Below, piece by piece: positions 1 through 14,652 of a stretch of 64,000 nucleotides of DNA. Source of the DNA: Perkinsus olseni (lineage: Eukaryota; Perkinsozoa; Perkinsida); assembly GCA_013115125.1 (NCBI GenBank), contig JABANN010000013.1, forward strand, positions 62,001-126,000, read 5' to 3'. The notes under the pieces are model-generated. The model did not search any database, was not told the origin of the DNA, and worked only from the letters and a program-made list of their open reading frames with translations. Every line of letters begins with the position of its first letter. Position 1 is the stretch's first letter. The position numbers were made by a program, and so were the translations under genes.

Positions 1-557
1 CCTTCTTGTCCCCCGTGGACATTGTCAGACCGTGAACACAACGCAAGAGATCACACTTCTGAACATTGCAATGAGTTCAACTTTATCGTAAGGATAATAG
101 TAAATTTGTAATACATACCATCAGCGCTGGAGCCATGCTGTTAAATGACCCATCAAGGCAGGTCTCCTCCGTCTTTTACCCCACCATCCCCTTGTGTTAG
201 CAGACTTCGGAGGATGCTCTCTCCTACGGAAGGGGACGGGCCACTCTCGTAGCTTCGTGCAGGGATTTCTGTGGACAGCGCTGCTACCGCAAGTATGTTC
301 ATAGGATTGCCGAAGCGTATCCCGTAAAAATATGCTCAGGACTGCGCACACTGCTAGTTGATGCCATTTTAGGGGAGACCTCGCACCCCTCAGACCGTTG
401 CCGAGGCTGCCCCACTATGGTGGTTTGCTCCGGCGCGGCTTCATGAAGCTTCCTTTTGCCTCTCGTGGTTCGCGGCATCTTCTCGAGCTGATGAGACGGC
501 CCACTACTGTAGATTGTCTTCTGACCCCTGGGCTCCTCCAGGTAGCCGGGTGAAACG
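1..557. other. No gene seen
   Basis: This stretch lies downstream of the minus-strand secreted-family gene A. Only short overlapping reading frames on both strands are open, with no domain, signal peptide or splice pattern that I can support. Confidence 0.5.
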
Positions 558-1109
558 CTACTCTATCTTCCTCGAAGGCAGCGACTCCCAGACCAAAGGA
601 ACGACCTCTATAGGGAGTATCAGACAAGTCCTGTTACTTAACACAGAATGACAGAGCTTTATGTCGAAGGGGCTCAAAGAAGATCGCTTTCTGAGGCCCA
701 GCATCTCCCGGACCGGATTCCTAAAGTAGCGCACCGTATCGTCCCCGGCGGGGATGTAGCAGTCGAACAACGGATTTGTACTGTGCAAAATCATACTAGA
801 ATATGGAGGTGTGAACAAGTAACCCTGCTCAGTGTGGAACGTGAAACTGCATGTGTCAGGCCCTTCTATCCTCACCGCCACTCCGAAGGTCTCGTTTTTG
901 TACAAGCCAGGAGGCGGGAAACGTAGCTCCCAGCTCGCTTTCGCCGACTTGGCGTACGAGTGTTCGCTTTCCACTTGAGTCCTACGCGGGATCTCCCCCC
1001 GGTAACTCGATATGCTCTGGCCTTCACTATTCGTACTCGTGGGGGCTTGCGATCGGCATGCCAGGATGGAGAGAATCGCAGAGTACAGCGACAGCCTTGA
1101 TACGAACAT
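558..1109 (-). CDS. Secreted family protein, copy A (short form)
   Basis: Unrecognised protein of about 183 residues and the shortest family member here. The open frame extends upstream to 1226, but I chose the ATG at 1109 because it begins a signal peptide (MFVSRLSLYSAILSILAC) that aligns with those of the other copies. After a linker containing EHSYAK comes the family domain, from FPPPGLYKN to LCHSV and VWESLP, with Cys in CSFTF and DCYIP. The frame stops directly after the domain, so the basic linker, the DILATAV motif and the acidic tail of other copies are missing. Secretion is predicted from the signal peptide; function is unknown. It could be a complete short paralogue or a truncated gene. 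Confidence 0.65.
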   Translation of the reverse strand: MFVSRLSLYSAILSILACRSQAPTSTNSEGQSISSYRGEIPRRTQVESEHSYAKSAKASWELRFPPPGLYKNETFGVAVRIEGPDTCSFTFHTEQGYLFTPPYSSMILHSTNPLFDCYIPAGDDTVRYFRNPVREMLGLRKRSSLSPFDIKLCHSVLSNRTCLILPIEVVPLVWESLPSRKIE

Positions 1110-2012
1110 GATGAACAATCCAAGATGGCGGAATCCGAGACTGACAAGACGCCGTTGTCCGAACGCACCGCATTCGATGAACAACCTCCTCACGACTCTC
1201 ATCCCTCCGGGCTGTGGACTCGGCAAGGCGGGATGGGTCCTACAAGTCTCTCTATCGAAGTTATCTCGAAGGAATTAGTGCTCGAGACGGTGAAGCAAGA
1301 GAGCCGTTCCTGTCTCGTCGCTGTACATTACAGACCGCCCAGGTTACGATGTCATGGAAATGGGATGCTCGAAAACATGACATGTCCCTCGGTGGCCATT
1401 GATCGCCACTGGGGTGGGCACTGCGAGCGCATCGGGTCTGCATTCCTGAACACCTTGCTATAACTCGAAAGTCGACCCAAAAGCCAAGAGTTTGACGGCC
1501 ATGACGGACTCCCTTGATCAAAGGACCTCAGATCGCTTGTTCCAATTTGGTTAAGTGGCTCAATTCCGAATGACTATCCCTCACAGTAAAATCCTAATTT
1601 GCCTGTTCGCTCATGGGCCCTCATGTCGCTCTTGTCTACCTATTTTGTAGTACATAACACAAGACTAGATTCACGTTACTATTAGTAAGGTTCTAACCCT
1701 CATTATCTCGATTACTTCTCCGTCCACCTACTCTATCTCGTCGACTACGAGCCCAATCTACTTATGTTGCGTTCTAACACTACTTTCCCTACAACGCGAC
1801 AGTGCATATGAATTATCTGCCGTGGGGCCGCGTGGGCAGTAAGATCTGCGTGATTAACCCGTTCCACAACGTGAATATGTCGACGCTCATCCCGTGTTGT
1901 ATCCATATTCACAACGTTAACACAAGCCGAGCTACGCCACATCCGAACACCTCATTGAACACCAATTTCGAATACTGAGCCGTGATGGCCCTGTTATGGT
2001 CAACAGTCAGCG
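1110..2012. other. Intergenic, nothing recognised
   Basis: This is the spacer between secreted-family genes A and B, which share an orientation. It contains upstream flank of A and downstream flank of B. I saw no further family domain, RNA gene or transposon end. Confidence 0.5.
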
Positions 2013-3254
2013 TCAGGCCCATTGGTTGACCCTGTAAAGCCGGCTAAGATACTCCCAAGTTGGATCCTCAAACCACTCTGTTGGATCCCCGAGAGACAAC
2101 TCTTCATCCCACGATATACCACCAGGAGATGCGTGCTCTCCCCAGTGTTCCTGGCCGCCGTTTCCTTTAGAGATTCCTTTTGTCCTCGTTGGCAGAGCCG
2201 CCTCCATCTCGTAGCTATGAGCGAGGTTCGAGTGATCCACATCATACTGATGGGTGGAATCGAGGTACCAAGGCAGTTCCGGTTCTCTCGGCTGATGCCT
2301 GGGTCTCGCGCCGCTCATCATTACGTCTTCTACGGCATTCGACGGGGCACTGTTGCCTGCCTTTCCCTCGTCGACATCTTCGCTAGTGATGCCAGCGGAT
2401 GCAGCTGTTGTTGCCAGAACGTCGTTATGATCGTTCGCATTGTGGCTGTCGGTGCTTCGCTTCTTCCTGACTGTGACCTTTTGGCGACGAGTGGCTTTTG
2501 GCATCTTCGACCCCTCGTCCAATCGCCCTGGAGGAGATTTCTTGGCTCTTTTAACCCGCCCAAGCGCAGCATCAGAAAAATCGCCTGGACTACTTCTCGC
2601 CACCTTTCTTGCCTTCCTCCTGGCTCGCTCCACTCGGCCTTTCCCGTTACCTCGCTTATGTTCAGATCCAACTTCCGCTGATGCGCCCTCATTTCGGGTC
2701 CTTTCTTGTGGAGGCGACGGCATCCAACTCAAGGTGAGCAGTCCGTTGGGAGACACCATCAGAACTTCTCCCTCGACAGAGTGACACAGCATTATATCTG
2801 ATGGTTCCAATGGCCGCCAAACGATGTCTAGTAAATGCCGGAGCGCTTGGCCAGGCTTGTGAACTTTCTGCTCTCCAGCAGGGATGAAGCAGTTGTACGT
2901 TCGACCCTTTATGCTCGGGGTCATGCGCGAATAGGGGAGTACGACGGAAGAATACTTACCGAAGACGAACGTGAAAATACATTCGTGAATGCCGTGATTC
3001 TTCACCACTATCCCCAAGGTTTTGTTCTCATACAGACCAGGTGGCGGAAACCGAGCTTCATCCTCGTTTTCGTCTCCTCGACTCTCTGCCATTAGCTGGG
3101 CGTAGGCATTGCGGTTTTCGCCCAGACGCTGATATCTTTTACGAAGTATATCGCGGATGGCATCCATTCGCTCATTCCCGCTTGTGAGAGCGGGCAGCCA
3201 CCGCAACGTATTGAAGAGCGTCACCGAGTACAACCAGAGCCGCGCTGCAGACAT
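2013..3254 (-). CDS. Secreted family protein, copy B (full length)
   Basis: Unrecognised intronless protein of 413 residues, the best full-length example of the family. The N-terminus is a signal peptide (MSAARLWLYSVTLFNTLRW then ALTSG). The domain runs from about residue 69 (FPPPGLYEN) to about 185, with Cys in ECIFTF and NCFIP and the motif IMLCHSVEG. It is followed by a very basic region (RRKARKVARSS, KKSPPGR, RRQKVTVRKKR) that could act as a nuclear localisation signal, then the motif DVLATTAASAGITSEDVDEG, and finally an acidic end with EWFEDP. All four parts recur in copies C, F and G. No frame disruption is visible, so this is probably a functional gene. Function is unknown; a secreted effector is one untested idea. 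Confidence 0.75.
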   Translation of the reverse strand: MSAARLWLYSVTLFNTLRWLPALTSGNERMDAIRDILRKRYQRLGENRNAYAQLMAESRGDENEDEARFPPPGLYENKTLGIVVKNHGIHECIFTFVFGKYSSVVLPYSRMTPSIKGRTYNCFIPAGEQKVHKPGQALRHLLDIVWRPLEPSDIMLCHSVEGEVLMVSPNGLLTLSWMPSPPQERTRNEGASAEVGSEHKRGNGKGRVERARRKARKVARSSPGDFSDAALGRVKRAKKSPPGRLDEGSKMPKATRRQKVTVRKKRSTDSHNANDHNDVLATTAASAGITSEDVDEGKAGNSAPSNAVEDVMMSGARPRHQPREPELPWYLDSTHQYDVDHSNLAHSYEMEAALPTRTKGISKGNGGQEHWGEHASPGGISWDEELSLGDPTEWFEDPTWEYLSRLYRVNQWA

Positions 3255-3657
3255 GAATGACTCTACTGAAGGGATGAATTCAAAAACCCATCGAAGTAGA
3301 CTCGCTCAAACGGACCGGCTCGGTCTAGGATCCCCAGTACGACTGCCTCTCTCGATAGCCAAGTTCACATACTTCCGCAGTGCTAAAATAGATGCCAAGG
3401 GCGCTCTTGCATGAGTTTCTCGTGGAAAAATGCGGTGAGGGGGGCTCGAACCTTGGACCTCGGATGTTTGTGCAATTTGCAATAACAACGCGAAGCCCTT
3501 GGAGGATTTACTCCCGAGTCTCAATGAGACCGGCCCCTCGCATCTGCCACTTTCGCTATCCTAGCTTTGATGTAACCGCGTCCAAGGCAGTACCACTCCC
3601 AGCTGCATTCTTTGTGACACCTCAGGTCGCCCTGCCACGCCGCATGGTGAACCGCAC
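3255..3657. other. Intergenic, upstream of copy B
   Basis: This is the 5' flank of the minus-strand secreted-family gene B. A GGTTCGAGCC-like box lies on the minus strand near 3435 but does not fold into a tRNA. Nothing else was recognised. Confidence 0.4.
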
Positions 3658-4710
3658 TTACTCACCGATCACTCCGTGGGCAGGCCTTGTGGTGGCTGGT
3701 CCACGACTCGTCTCTTCTCGTACCGTCGGAGTGTCGCATGGCCGCCGCCGAAAGACTGGAATGTTGAGCTTGCCCTTATACCTGTTTTTTGCCGAGCAGT
3801 GGCCCCTTTTGTAACAATCTCCTCGCCGTCGCCCGAGCAAGGACCGCAGGAGAGGTTGTTGCATGCCTTCGAGCTGGCCGATCTGATAGGAGTCAGGAGG
3901 ACACCGGAAATGATGTAGTATCGAAGTTCCTCGGGTTTCTCCATGTGACCGGAACTCAGAGGAGATAATCGTCCAGGTATGAACAGTTGACGGTCCATCG
4001 GGCCGAGACGGCAGCGACCCGGGCAAGCGAGTCGATGGTCAGCGAACACGAGAAGTACTTCGCCCTGGGCGTCCCTCGGAAGGGCGATGACGTTAGCGAT
4101 AGGTCAGATCATCCCTGTTGCTCGTCGTACGTAACGATCTCCGATGCAGTTACGCCGAGCAAATGCATTTCCACAAGAGCCAATTAGCTCAAAATAAGAA
4201 GAGCATCAAGAAGCTGCTACGGGAGCTAGCCAGGCCCTTGCCGCCTGAGGAAGTGGCATCCGTTGCCGTGGGGTAGGCTCACTGGATTCCTCGCTCCCAT
4301 AACGGAGATCTTTCAGCTTCGGGTATCGTCTTCTGTTGTCAGGACGCCACGGTGGTGGAAAAGTTCTTCCTTTGGCAAGGGGGACCCATTCCGCCGCTCA
4401 ATAGCCTCGCCTAGGTAGGGCCTGCTTGGGGTAGAATGATCTCTCGGATTCCTCTCCGACTGGCAGGCTGAGGCTGGGTCGTAATTACTCGAGGACTGCG
4501 AGAGAACAAGGGGAAGAAATCGACGGAGATGGCATGGAGTATCGTTTGGCCGCGTTGCGTGCTAGGGAGGCGCTTTTCTAGGTCTCCCCGCGACTTTATC
4601 GGTCCGTTGAAACCGACCATCCCTCGCACTCCGAAGGACACAGCGGAGCGTAAAAGAGAGGGCAACAAGGCGATCAGTAAGAGGGTGTTCGGCAGTTCGT
4701 GTTGCTTCAA
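3658..4710 (-). CDS. Possible multi-exon gene, unrecognised
   Basis: Weak evidence for coding on the minus strand. The frame beginning at the ATG at 4710 encodes a hydrophobic leader (MKQHELPNTLLLIALLPSLL followed by RSAVSFG), so a secretory or plastid-type signal is possible, and runs to a donor-like GTAATT near 4490. A second protein-like block near 4210-4360 contains FPPPWRPDNRRRYPKLKDL and YGSEESSEPTPRQR. A third at about 3660-4050 contains YYIISGVLL and ends at a donor-like GTGAGTAAG. I could not join these blocks with convincing splice sites, so they may be one gene, two genes or chance. No family was recognised. Confidence 0.25.
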
Positions 4711-4837
4711 CCACCCGTCTCAGGGTCGCCACGCAGGAAACGAGATCAGTTCCGCCTCACGCGGATTGCCGCAGGTTAGAGTTACCCGTTGAAGACACAG
4801 TATAGGTGTTTTCGCAGGCCGGCCAGACCTCGTCAAG

Positions 4838-7019
4838 ATGGGCCAGCGTCGAGGAAAGACCACTTCGTTCGAGGTTTGGTTGAAGCGTCAACGCGAGATT
4901 GAAGCGAGGTGAGTCAAGCATACACTCCTGACGGCCGTCGTGGGAATCCATCGGTATTTCGTTCCGAGAGAGGTCGCGTGTGTGGTTTTGTCTTTTCTGA
5001 GTTGTATGCTGGAACTTCTCTCCCGTCACTGCATGCTTGGCCTCCTCAGGGAAGCCGAGGAGGCGGCTGCAAAAGCAAATGCCCACCTGTTCCAGTTGTT
5101 TTCACGGCAAGGATCCAGGTAATAGCGGAAGTCCTGCATGTCTTTTTTTGGCCCATTAAACCGCTGCCAATCGTCAACAAATAGTAACAAGCTACTACTG
5201 CCAGCGATTGGTGTTCGTGGATGACACGGTTTCCCGAAGGGCCCCTGACAGACCGGCCCGTTGACTAGACCATAACGTGCATTCTTGCGAACGCAATTTC
5301 GCCTGTTCTTTAATCTCTTATTCAGGCAGACCATTCTGTGCAAGAAGAGCGTGTCTTTCGAGCTGCCAATGGACTTCAATCACAGCCATCCCGCGGACCT
5401 GTTACGCAGCAGGTCTCTGCAGCCAGAGCACGTCAGCAAACGTAGTGGCAAGGGCTCTGGACGGGCGAATCATCGACATCGTGCGTGCAGTGAGGCGTCC
5501 GTTTTCGAAGGGGATTCCTCAGTCGCTTTGGTCTGGGTTAAGTGAGGAGTGGTCGGCCGGCCGGCAAGTTTGGATTTCTGGCAGTTACCGCTGACGAGGA
5601 GGCAGAGGAGGCGGAGGAGGAGGAGAAGGCGGAGAGCGAGAAGTCCGAGACCGGCAGCTCTAAGTCTTCGATTGAAGACATCCGTGTAGTACGGAGACCG
5701 AGGATGCCGATTCGGGCGTCTGGCCTGATGTAATGATTGTGAGAGCATTCGCGTGGTCGTGGGTGGACAGACCTGTTTTCTGCAGCTCTCACGGTGGTGA
5801 TGTGCACCCCACCTTGGACATGCTCCCGACGATTTTCATGCACATCGCCACTGAGGAGGAGAGCCGACTGAGGCAGCTGGCTAAGGTGGGGACGGAAGGG
5901 TGCAGTCATCACAAGCTAGGGAGGCAGATTTGGTATCCGCTCGATACAGTATAGGTCTGGACTTCTGTAGCTCCCTAGCCTCGCTTTTTTGTCCCAACTT
6001 AACCTCTCATTGCGGTGCGAACGTGAGAGTGGGTTTGCTCATCAGCGCTACGGGATGAGCATTTTGGACGTGGAGAAGATCAAGCAGGAGTTTGATAAAT
6101 ATGACGTGGATGGCTCGGGCGCGATCGAAAAGGTCAGTACTCCACCTGCTGCTGTTGTCGATCATGGCCGGACTGCTGTGATCCTGTGCAGGAGGAGTTT
6201 CACAGTATCGTTCGTAACATATTGGGGGCTAAGGAGAAGTACGATCTATCTCAGAAAAGGCTCGAGGTAGGCTCCTGATTCTGATGTGGTTCGATCACCC
6301 GCACTGACCCGCACTGAGAAAGATTTTTATTCTCGAGGAGTTCCCTTGGTTACTAGTTGTGAGGCCTTTTGCCCCCTCAGGAGTTCTGGAAAATGCTGGA
6401 CGCGGACGATTCGGGATCGGTGACACTGGAGGAGTTTCTCGGTTTCTTCTGGAAGTACTTCTGGACCCGAGGTGGAGATGTTCCCGGAGCTCAAGTGAAT
6501 TTGGTAAGAGTCGATCGACTGTGAGAGATCAGTAGGCTGGTTTCCTCTCGGCTTCCGTGGCGTCTCCATTGGGGTACGAGGCACGGCGAGGGGGCTCGGG
6601 AAGGTGTCAAGAATGATCTAACGGCTCGACTTCTCAGCTCGACTGTATCGGGCGAGTACCGCCATGGTCGGATGAACGGATCGAGGAGATCGCTTTGGGT
6701 GAGGCTTGCACTGGTACAGCATCATCGTGCATCGCCTGCTCACCTGCCATGGCTGACATACTGGGCGATAGAGCGCGCTGGTGGTGTTATAGGTGGCTTC
6801 CTTGCAACTCTCGGAGATATCGACAGTGATGATGATGATGCTGAGGAATCTGAAGATGAAGATGAAGATGGTAAGCATCTTTGGCCACGAATCTCGACGC
6901 AGCTGCCGTTTCTCATTCCAGAAGAGGCCTGCATTGAGCCGGAGTCGGCGAGGAGTAAGCTGGTTAGAACAGTTCTGTCGAAGATAGTGGAGAAGAGAAT
7001 ACGGAGCAACAGCACCTGA
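4838..7019 (+). CDS. EF-hand calcium-binding protein, multi-exon
   Basis: Plus-strand gene built from short exons. Exon 1 starts at the ATG at 4838 (MGQRRGKTTSFEVWLKRQ) and ends at GCGAG|GTGAGTC. Later exons encode EAEEAAAKANAHLFQLFSRQ, a Glu-rich stretch near 5590, DMLPTIFMHIATEEESRLRQ, then two canonical EF-hands: FDKYDVDGSGAIEKEEF (interrupted by an intron at 6129-6190) and FWKMLDADDSGSVTLEEFLG. Both loops have acidic residues at positions 1, 3 and 12 and Gly at 6, so calcium binding is expected. The C-terminal exons give an acidic patch (DIDSDDDDAEESEDEDED) and IEPESARSKLVRTVLSKIVE before TGA at 7019. The family is calmodulin/centrin-like in its EF-hands only; the rest is unrecognised. 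The middle exons (5100-5800) are uncertain in frame. Confidence 0.6.
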
Positions 7020-7244
7020 GAATCACGCCATTTACCATGTCCCTTACCAGCGCGGTGTTGGGATCGTTGGCTTGTGTTGTTGGTGAAGGCTTGGGCTGTA
7101 CCCAGGGCGAGGGAGCCGGCCACTGCTCTCTCGAAGAACGCAGGTCACTAGAAGTACTAGTCTACGTTGGTAGTGAGGACCCTACAATCGAGCCTCCCGC
7201 CACGTCGTTCGCTGCTAGAGGCTGTCTTTCCGATAGTCTGGACC

Positions 7245-7620
7245 ATTGCACCGCTGTGTCAGTTGCCGGCCCCCTTCCTTCAACGCCACTGCACTCTCTT
7301 ACAACGCAGAGNNNNNNNNNNNNNNNNNNNNNNNNNNNNNNNNNNNNNNNNNNNNNNNNNNNNNNNNNNNNNNNNNNNNNNNNNNNNNNNNNNNNNNNNN
7401 NNNACGCAGTGCCGTAGACGTACTGGTCCACGCTCGTACCGCAGAAACTGAATCGAGCTCCACTGCACTGCTGTATCAGTTGCCGGCCCCCTTCTTTCAA
7501 CGCCACAGCACTCTCTTACAACGCAGTGCCGTAGACGTACTGGTCCACGCTCGTACCGCAGAAACTGAATCGAGCTCCACTGCACTGCTGTATCAGTTTC
7601 CGGCCCCCTTTTTTCAACAC
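7245..7620 (+). repeat. 117-bp tandem repeat with assembly gap
   Basis: Copies begin at 7404 and 7521 (period 117 bp) and a further partial copy precedes the gap (7245-7311). Each contains ACGCAGTGCCGTAGACGTAC and CAGTTGCCGGCCCCCTTC or a close variant. A run of 92 N (7312-7403) lies inside the array, so the true copy number is unknown. The array ends just before the ATG at 7628. Open reading frames run through it, but they only reflect the repeat. Confidence 0.85.
7312..7403. other. Assembly gap (92 N)
   Basis: Unresolved bases inside the 117-bp tandem array. Reading frames that cross it are meaningless. Confidence 0.99.
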
Positions 7621-7627
7621 ATCTGCT

Positions 7628-8820
7628 ATGACCATGTTGGTCATATTTCTGTTGGCCTCTATCCTCGCAGTACCCGTGGAAGCCATCCGTGGGAATCCGA
7701 TGGCGCTACGAGTCGGCGATACGGCCGGCAGCGTTCCTGGCAACGCTCGGGCCAACGTCCTGAAGGCTCAGACGGAAGAGGCGATGAAGGGCTACGAGCA
7801 AACAGTGAACGGCATTCTTGCACAGTAAGCTCGGTCAAGTGGATACTCTAGGGCTCACGTGACCTGCTGTTAGGTACGGTGGGGGCCTTCCGCCTGCCTC
7901 CGGCGGTAGCGTCGCGGTTCCACAGCAGGTGGCCCTCGGTGCTCCCATAAGGCAGGGAGGCTTCCCAGACAGTTCCATGCATCTGATATTTCTAAGCAGG
8001 GGAAATTCGTGGCGCGTGACGTAGTAGTCGCCTTATGCAGGTTGGGCGGTTTGCGCAGTGCTCCTGGGAATCATCGTGGCCGGCGTGCTGTGGTATCTGC
8101 AGCAGCAGCAACAGAAGCAGGAGCGTCGGAAGACAACGAGGAGGTTGATACGACCTGTCATGAGGAAGGTAGGCGGCGGGCCCCCCCTTGACTGCTGAGT
8201 GTGCCCTTCTTTTTCAGCGCTTGACGTTGAGGGACAAGGTGCGGTCGTACTGCGATGGCAAGGAGTCCACCTGTGGTACGGTTAGAAGGGGACGCTCTCT
8301 TATCGCTATGCGGGTCACTTGTTCTGATAGGCTCGGTGGGGTCGTCGGCATCTTCGGTCAGCAGCGCCAGGGTTGAGCCAGGGAGTAATACCGTAACTTC
8401 CGTGAATCCTGTGGCAGCAAGCTCGTTGGCAGGCCCTCGTCGAGTGCAACTACCAGTAACGGTTGTGTCTCCAGAGGACGCTATTGAAGCGATAGACAGG
8501 AAGATCCAGGCGGTGGGGGCAAGCTCTAGCGGCAGGATACCGACGCTCATCAATGCCAGGCCTTCACGCCATACCGGAACAAAGTGTCGGCGTCAACCAG
8601 CGCGGGCTCCACCGTCTCAGCGAGGTTCTGCAACCAGAGCAATTGGCCGCTGATCCGTATTCTTCTCAGCAGCACGGCTTCGCAAGCGTCATCTTCATCA
8701 TCAGCCTCCTCTGTGAAGAGACTTCATCCAATCTTCATGATGAAGGCTGCGGCTGCAGGAGCCAATCCCACAGCCGAGGGCGGCAGCAATACCACGCTGT
8801 CAGGTGAGGGACCGCAGTGA
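7628..8820 (+). CDS. Predicted single-pass membrane protein, unrecognised
   Basis: Multi-exon gene. Exon 1 (7628-7824) encodes a signal peptide (MTMLVIFLLASILAVPVEA) and an extracellular start. After the intron 7825-7873, exon 2 gives YGGGLPPASGGSVAVPQQ. A later exon (from about 8040) gives a transmembrane segment, WAVCAVLLGIIVAGVLWYL, followed by QQQQQ and a basic tail (KQERRKTTRRLIRPVMRK). The next exons (from 8218 and about 8331) give LTLRDKVRSYCDGKEST and VTVVSPEDAIEAIDRKIQAV. The last stretch is Ser/Ala-rich and ends GGSNTTLSGEGPQ at 8820. The layout is a type I membrane protein with a cytoplasmic basic and disordered tail. No family was recognised. The first four junctions keep frame with GT..AG introns; the final one is uncertain. 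Confidence 0.5.
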
Positions 8821-9873
8821 AGCCGTTCCCGCGTTGCCTTGCACACTTGTATTCTCTCAGCCACGACACGACTGTGAAAGCGGCGGCAGCGGAAGCGGCG
8901 TTGTACAGTTGTCCCTTTTTCTGTTGTATTCTTGCTTGTGCCACTAGTAGCGCAGCCTTTGAGTGCCCCCGGTGATGCTACTTCACATAGGGTAGCTAGT
9001 TTTTGTGGAGCCCCTATCGCGTGGAGCCAGTGTGTGAGCGTGCATGTACGTGATGATGAAGTCGGCGGCACTGGTTGTGGTCATTGGTGGCGTTGCGTTG
9101 TAGTTGTGATCGGTTATTGGGTTGGCTGAATGGACCCTGTCTCAGTCTTCGAACGGGGCGCTGTATTACCCCATAGTCCTCGTTAATCCTTCGATGCTAG
9201 GGGTAGATGCACTGCTCAGAAAGAGGGGCACTTCCTGCGGGGAGATGATCCAAAGCAAGCTCATGCAGCCCCGTAGCAGAATATATCTTCGTGTTCGATG
9301 TCCCCTCCCTCAGACAGTGTTGCGTAGCTAGTTGGGCCTAACGGCGGCTGACGAGGTGGGAGATCGATGGGCGGAATGAGCCAGGGCTCGTCAGCGAGGC
9401 ATATAGATCGTTCAAACCGGGTGGATCTACTGTGCTTTCCCCTGGCCCGCCTTTAGTGTTGGGATTCATGGCGCCTAAGAGGAGACCTTCGCGAATCTAT
9501 ACCGCCTCTCGACCGTGGGTATCTCCTGCGAGAGAGGGGACTGATGCTACAGCGATGGCGATCAGCAATGCCGCGGGTACCCTTGCGTAGATTTGTGAGA
9601 GCAGCCATGAATGCTGACAGGTGGACGGTCTCCGAGTCGAACACCTCCAAGGACTCCAAGGACTAGAGCTGAAGGTGCCGCACAGTCGCATAGTAAGTCC
9701 TGCGCTTGAGTGCTCTCATGGGTAATACGGAAAAGCTCATCCGAGATCGTTGTCTGACGCTCTTCACTCCGTGTGATCGGCTGCGTTCCCGGAGCTGTCG
9801 GTAAGCCGTTTCTACTCGGTCTGTTGAGCTGTTCCAGTATTCGTATTGTGCTGTGGCTCTCCTTGGAGGAAGA
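8821..9873. other. Intergenic, nothing recognised
   Basis: About 1 kb between the membrane-protein gene and kinesin-13. Only short frames without recognisable motifs are open. The last part may hold the 5' leader of the kinesin gene. Confidence 0.4.
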
Positions 9874-13066
<3,193 letters not shown>

Positions 13067-13514
13067 TATTCTAGGTTAACCTTTACAAGAGTCTCTGGCT
13101 GGATCTGGGCACTCTCGCCCCTACCGTTCGGTCGGAGCCTAGCCAGGCCTGAGGTAGAGTCATATGGCACGGACCAAGGATGCCGTACTCGCTGGTTCTT
13201 CGTCGTCTGTGTGTTTCCTTGTCGGGAGGATACAGTAGGTGCGCTAAGATACTTCTACTCCGGGCCATTCGAGCTGTATTGTGTGAGGCTGTCTCCTCCG
13301 TGTAGATGAATGCAGCTCCTTCGCCAGTGTTGACATGCTTGTCTACTGTACACTTGCTACTGACGTCTTCTCACGGCTACAGAGGCTGCCGTTGTGTTCG
13401 GATAGAAAAGGAGTTTTCCGGAGCGATGCTCGGAGATCCCTCCCTTCTACGTCATCAGGGATGTGTGGTGACGTGTGCTCAGTATTTAGTTGGTTCATTG
13501 TTAATATTCAAGAG

Positions 13515-14477
13515 ATGCCTTCCGTGTTGGTTGCCGTTGCAAACGACTCTGAAGAGATCGAGTTCAACGCTACGGTCGATGTTCTGGTGAGATCAGCGTC
13601 CTCCGTCGCTTCCGGCTTCACTTTGCCTTTGTCTTGTTTCGATTGGATTCTACTCATGTGCTTAGGCTCGCGGTGGCTGCCAAGTCACAGTTGCTTGCCC
13701 TGGACACGACCGCAATGTCAAGCTCAGTAGGGGCGTCCGTGTGGTTGCCGATATGACCCTTGAGCAGGTATAGTGATTAACTTTTGGGGGCTCGGGACGT
13801 ATAACCGTTCGTGTTTATCAGGCCTCCGATATGCAGTTCGATATGATCGCCTGCCCTGGCGGTATGCCTGGCGCCAAGCACCTCGGAAATGACGCTTTCC
13901 TAGCTACCATGCTCAGGGTAACGCTCGAACACTCGATGCAATCTCTGGCTCAGGATCGTACTTATGGTTTTTCAGACCCAGCATACGGAGGGGAAGTGGG
14001 TAGCTGCCATCTGCGCCTCGCCCGCTGTCGTCCTCGCCCCTAACGGTATCCTGGACGATGTAAGTGCTCACGCCGTTCCTTCACTAGTGCAGCACTGTGG
14101 GCTTTATAGGTTGATAAGTGTACTTGCTATGACGCTCCCGCTTTCCGTGAAGTCATCGCCAAGAAGCTCAGCCCAGAGCGCGTAGTCGTCTCGAACAAGG
14201 TGAGGGGCCGGGATCTGGGGTGAATTCAAAATGGTCCACGATTCCCTCGCTCGCGCTCCACTTCCATCGTTCAGGTCATCACCAGCATTGGCCCCGGTTC
14301 CGCCATCGAGTTCGGTCTTGAGTGCGTCGCTAGGCTGCAGGGGCGCGATAAGGCTGTAAGTGTCCGGTGCGGTCAGCTTCATGTTGCTGTTTATGTTGTT
14401 CACAGGTCTCCGTCGCGAAGGGCCTTCTCGTGACTCCGGATGTGATCTTGCGTCTCGAGGCTGCTGGAAAGCACTAA
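13515..14477 (+). CDS. DJ-1/PfpI family protein (PARK7-like)
   Basis: Complete six-exon gene; every junction is GT..AG and in frame. The protein starts MPSVLVAVANDSEEIEFNAT and continues VRVVADMTLEQASDMQFDMI, ACPGGMPGAKHLGNDAFLAT, then KWVAAICASPAVVLAPNGIL with the nucleophile Cys in the ICASPA elbow, CYDAPAFREVIAKKLSPERV, ITSIGPGSAIEFGLECVARL and VAKGLLVTPDVILRLEAAGK. The conserved Glu (EEIE) that lowers the Cys pKa is present. DJ-1 proteins act in oxidative-stress response and in glyoxal or glyoxal-adduct detoxification in the cytosol and mitochondria; which activity applies here is not shown by the sequence. The frame is open upstream to 13335, but the family start is the ATG at 13515. Confidence 0.92.
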
Positions 14478-14652
14478 AGAAGGATCCATTGGTGATGGTG
14501 TTCTCTCCCACAAAGACTTATGTGAATCTTATGTCGCTTCTGTGATGCAGAGTTCTCATTTCTCCTCCCTTGTTGAGTTGACCTAGTGAGGGCACGCCCA
14601 AGAGCGGGCATGGCGCATCACAGCGTCCCTGGCAGAGAAGGGTTGGTTGCGA

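Noticed and set aside
3400-3540. tRNA-like B box (GGTTCGAGCC) on the minus strand
   Set aside because: No matching T-stem, anticodon arm or acceptor stem can be formed around it.
5470-5912. Leu/Ser-rich minus-strand frames
   Set aside because: They arise from the antisense of the Glu-rich stretch in the EF-hand gene.
7037-7851. Long frames across the N gap
   Set aside because: They depend on unresolved bases and simply translate the 117-bp repeat.
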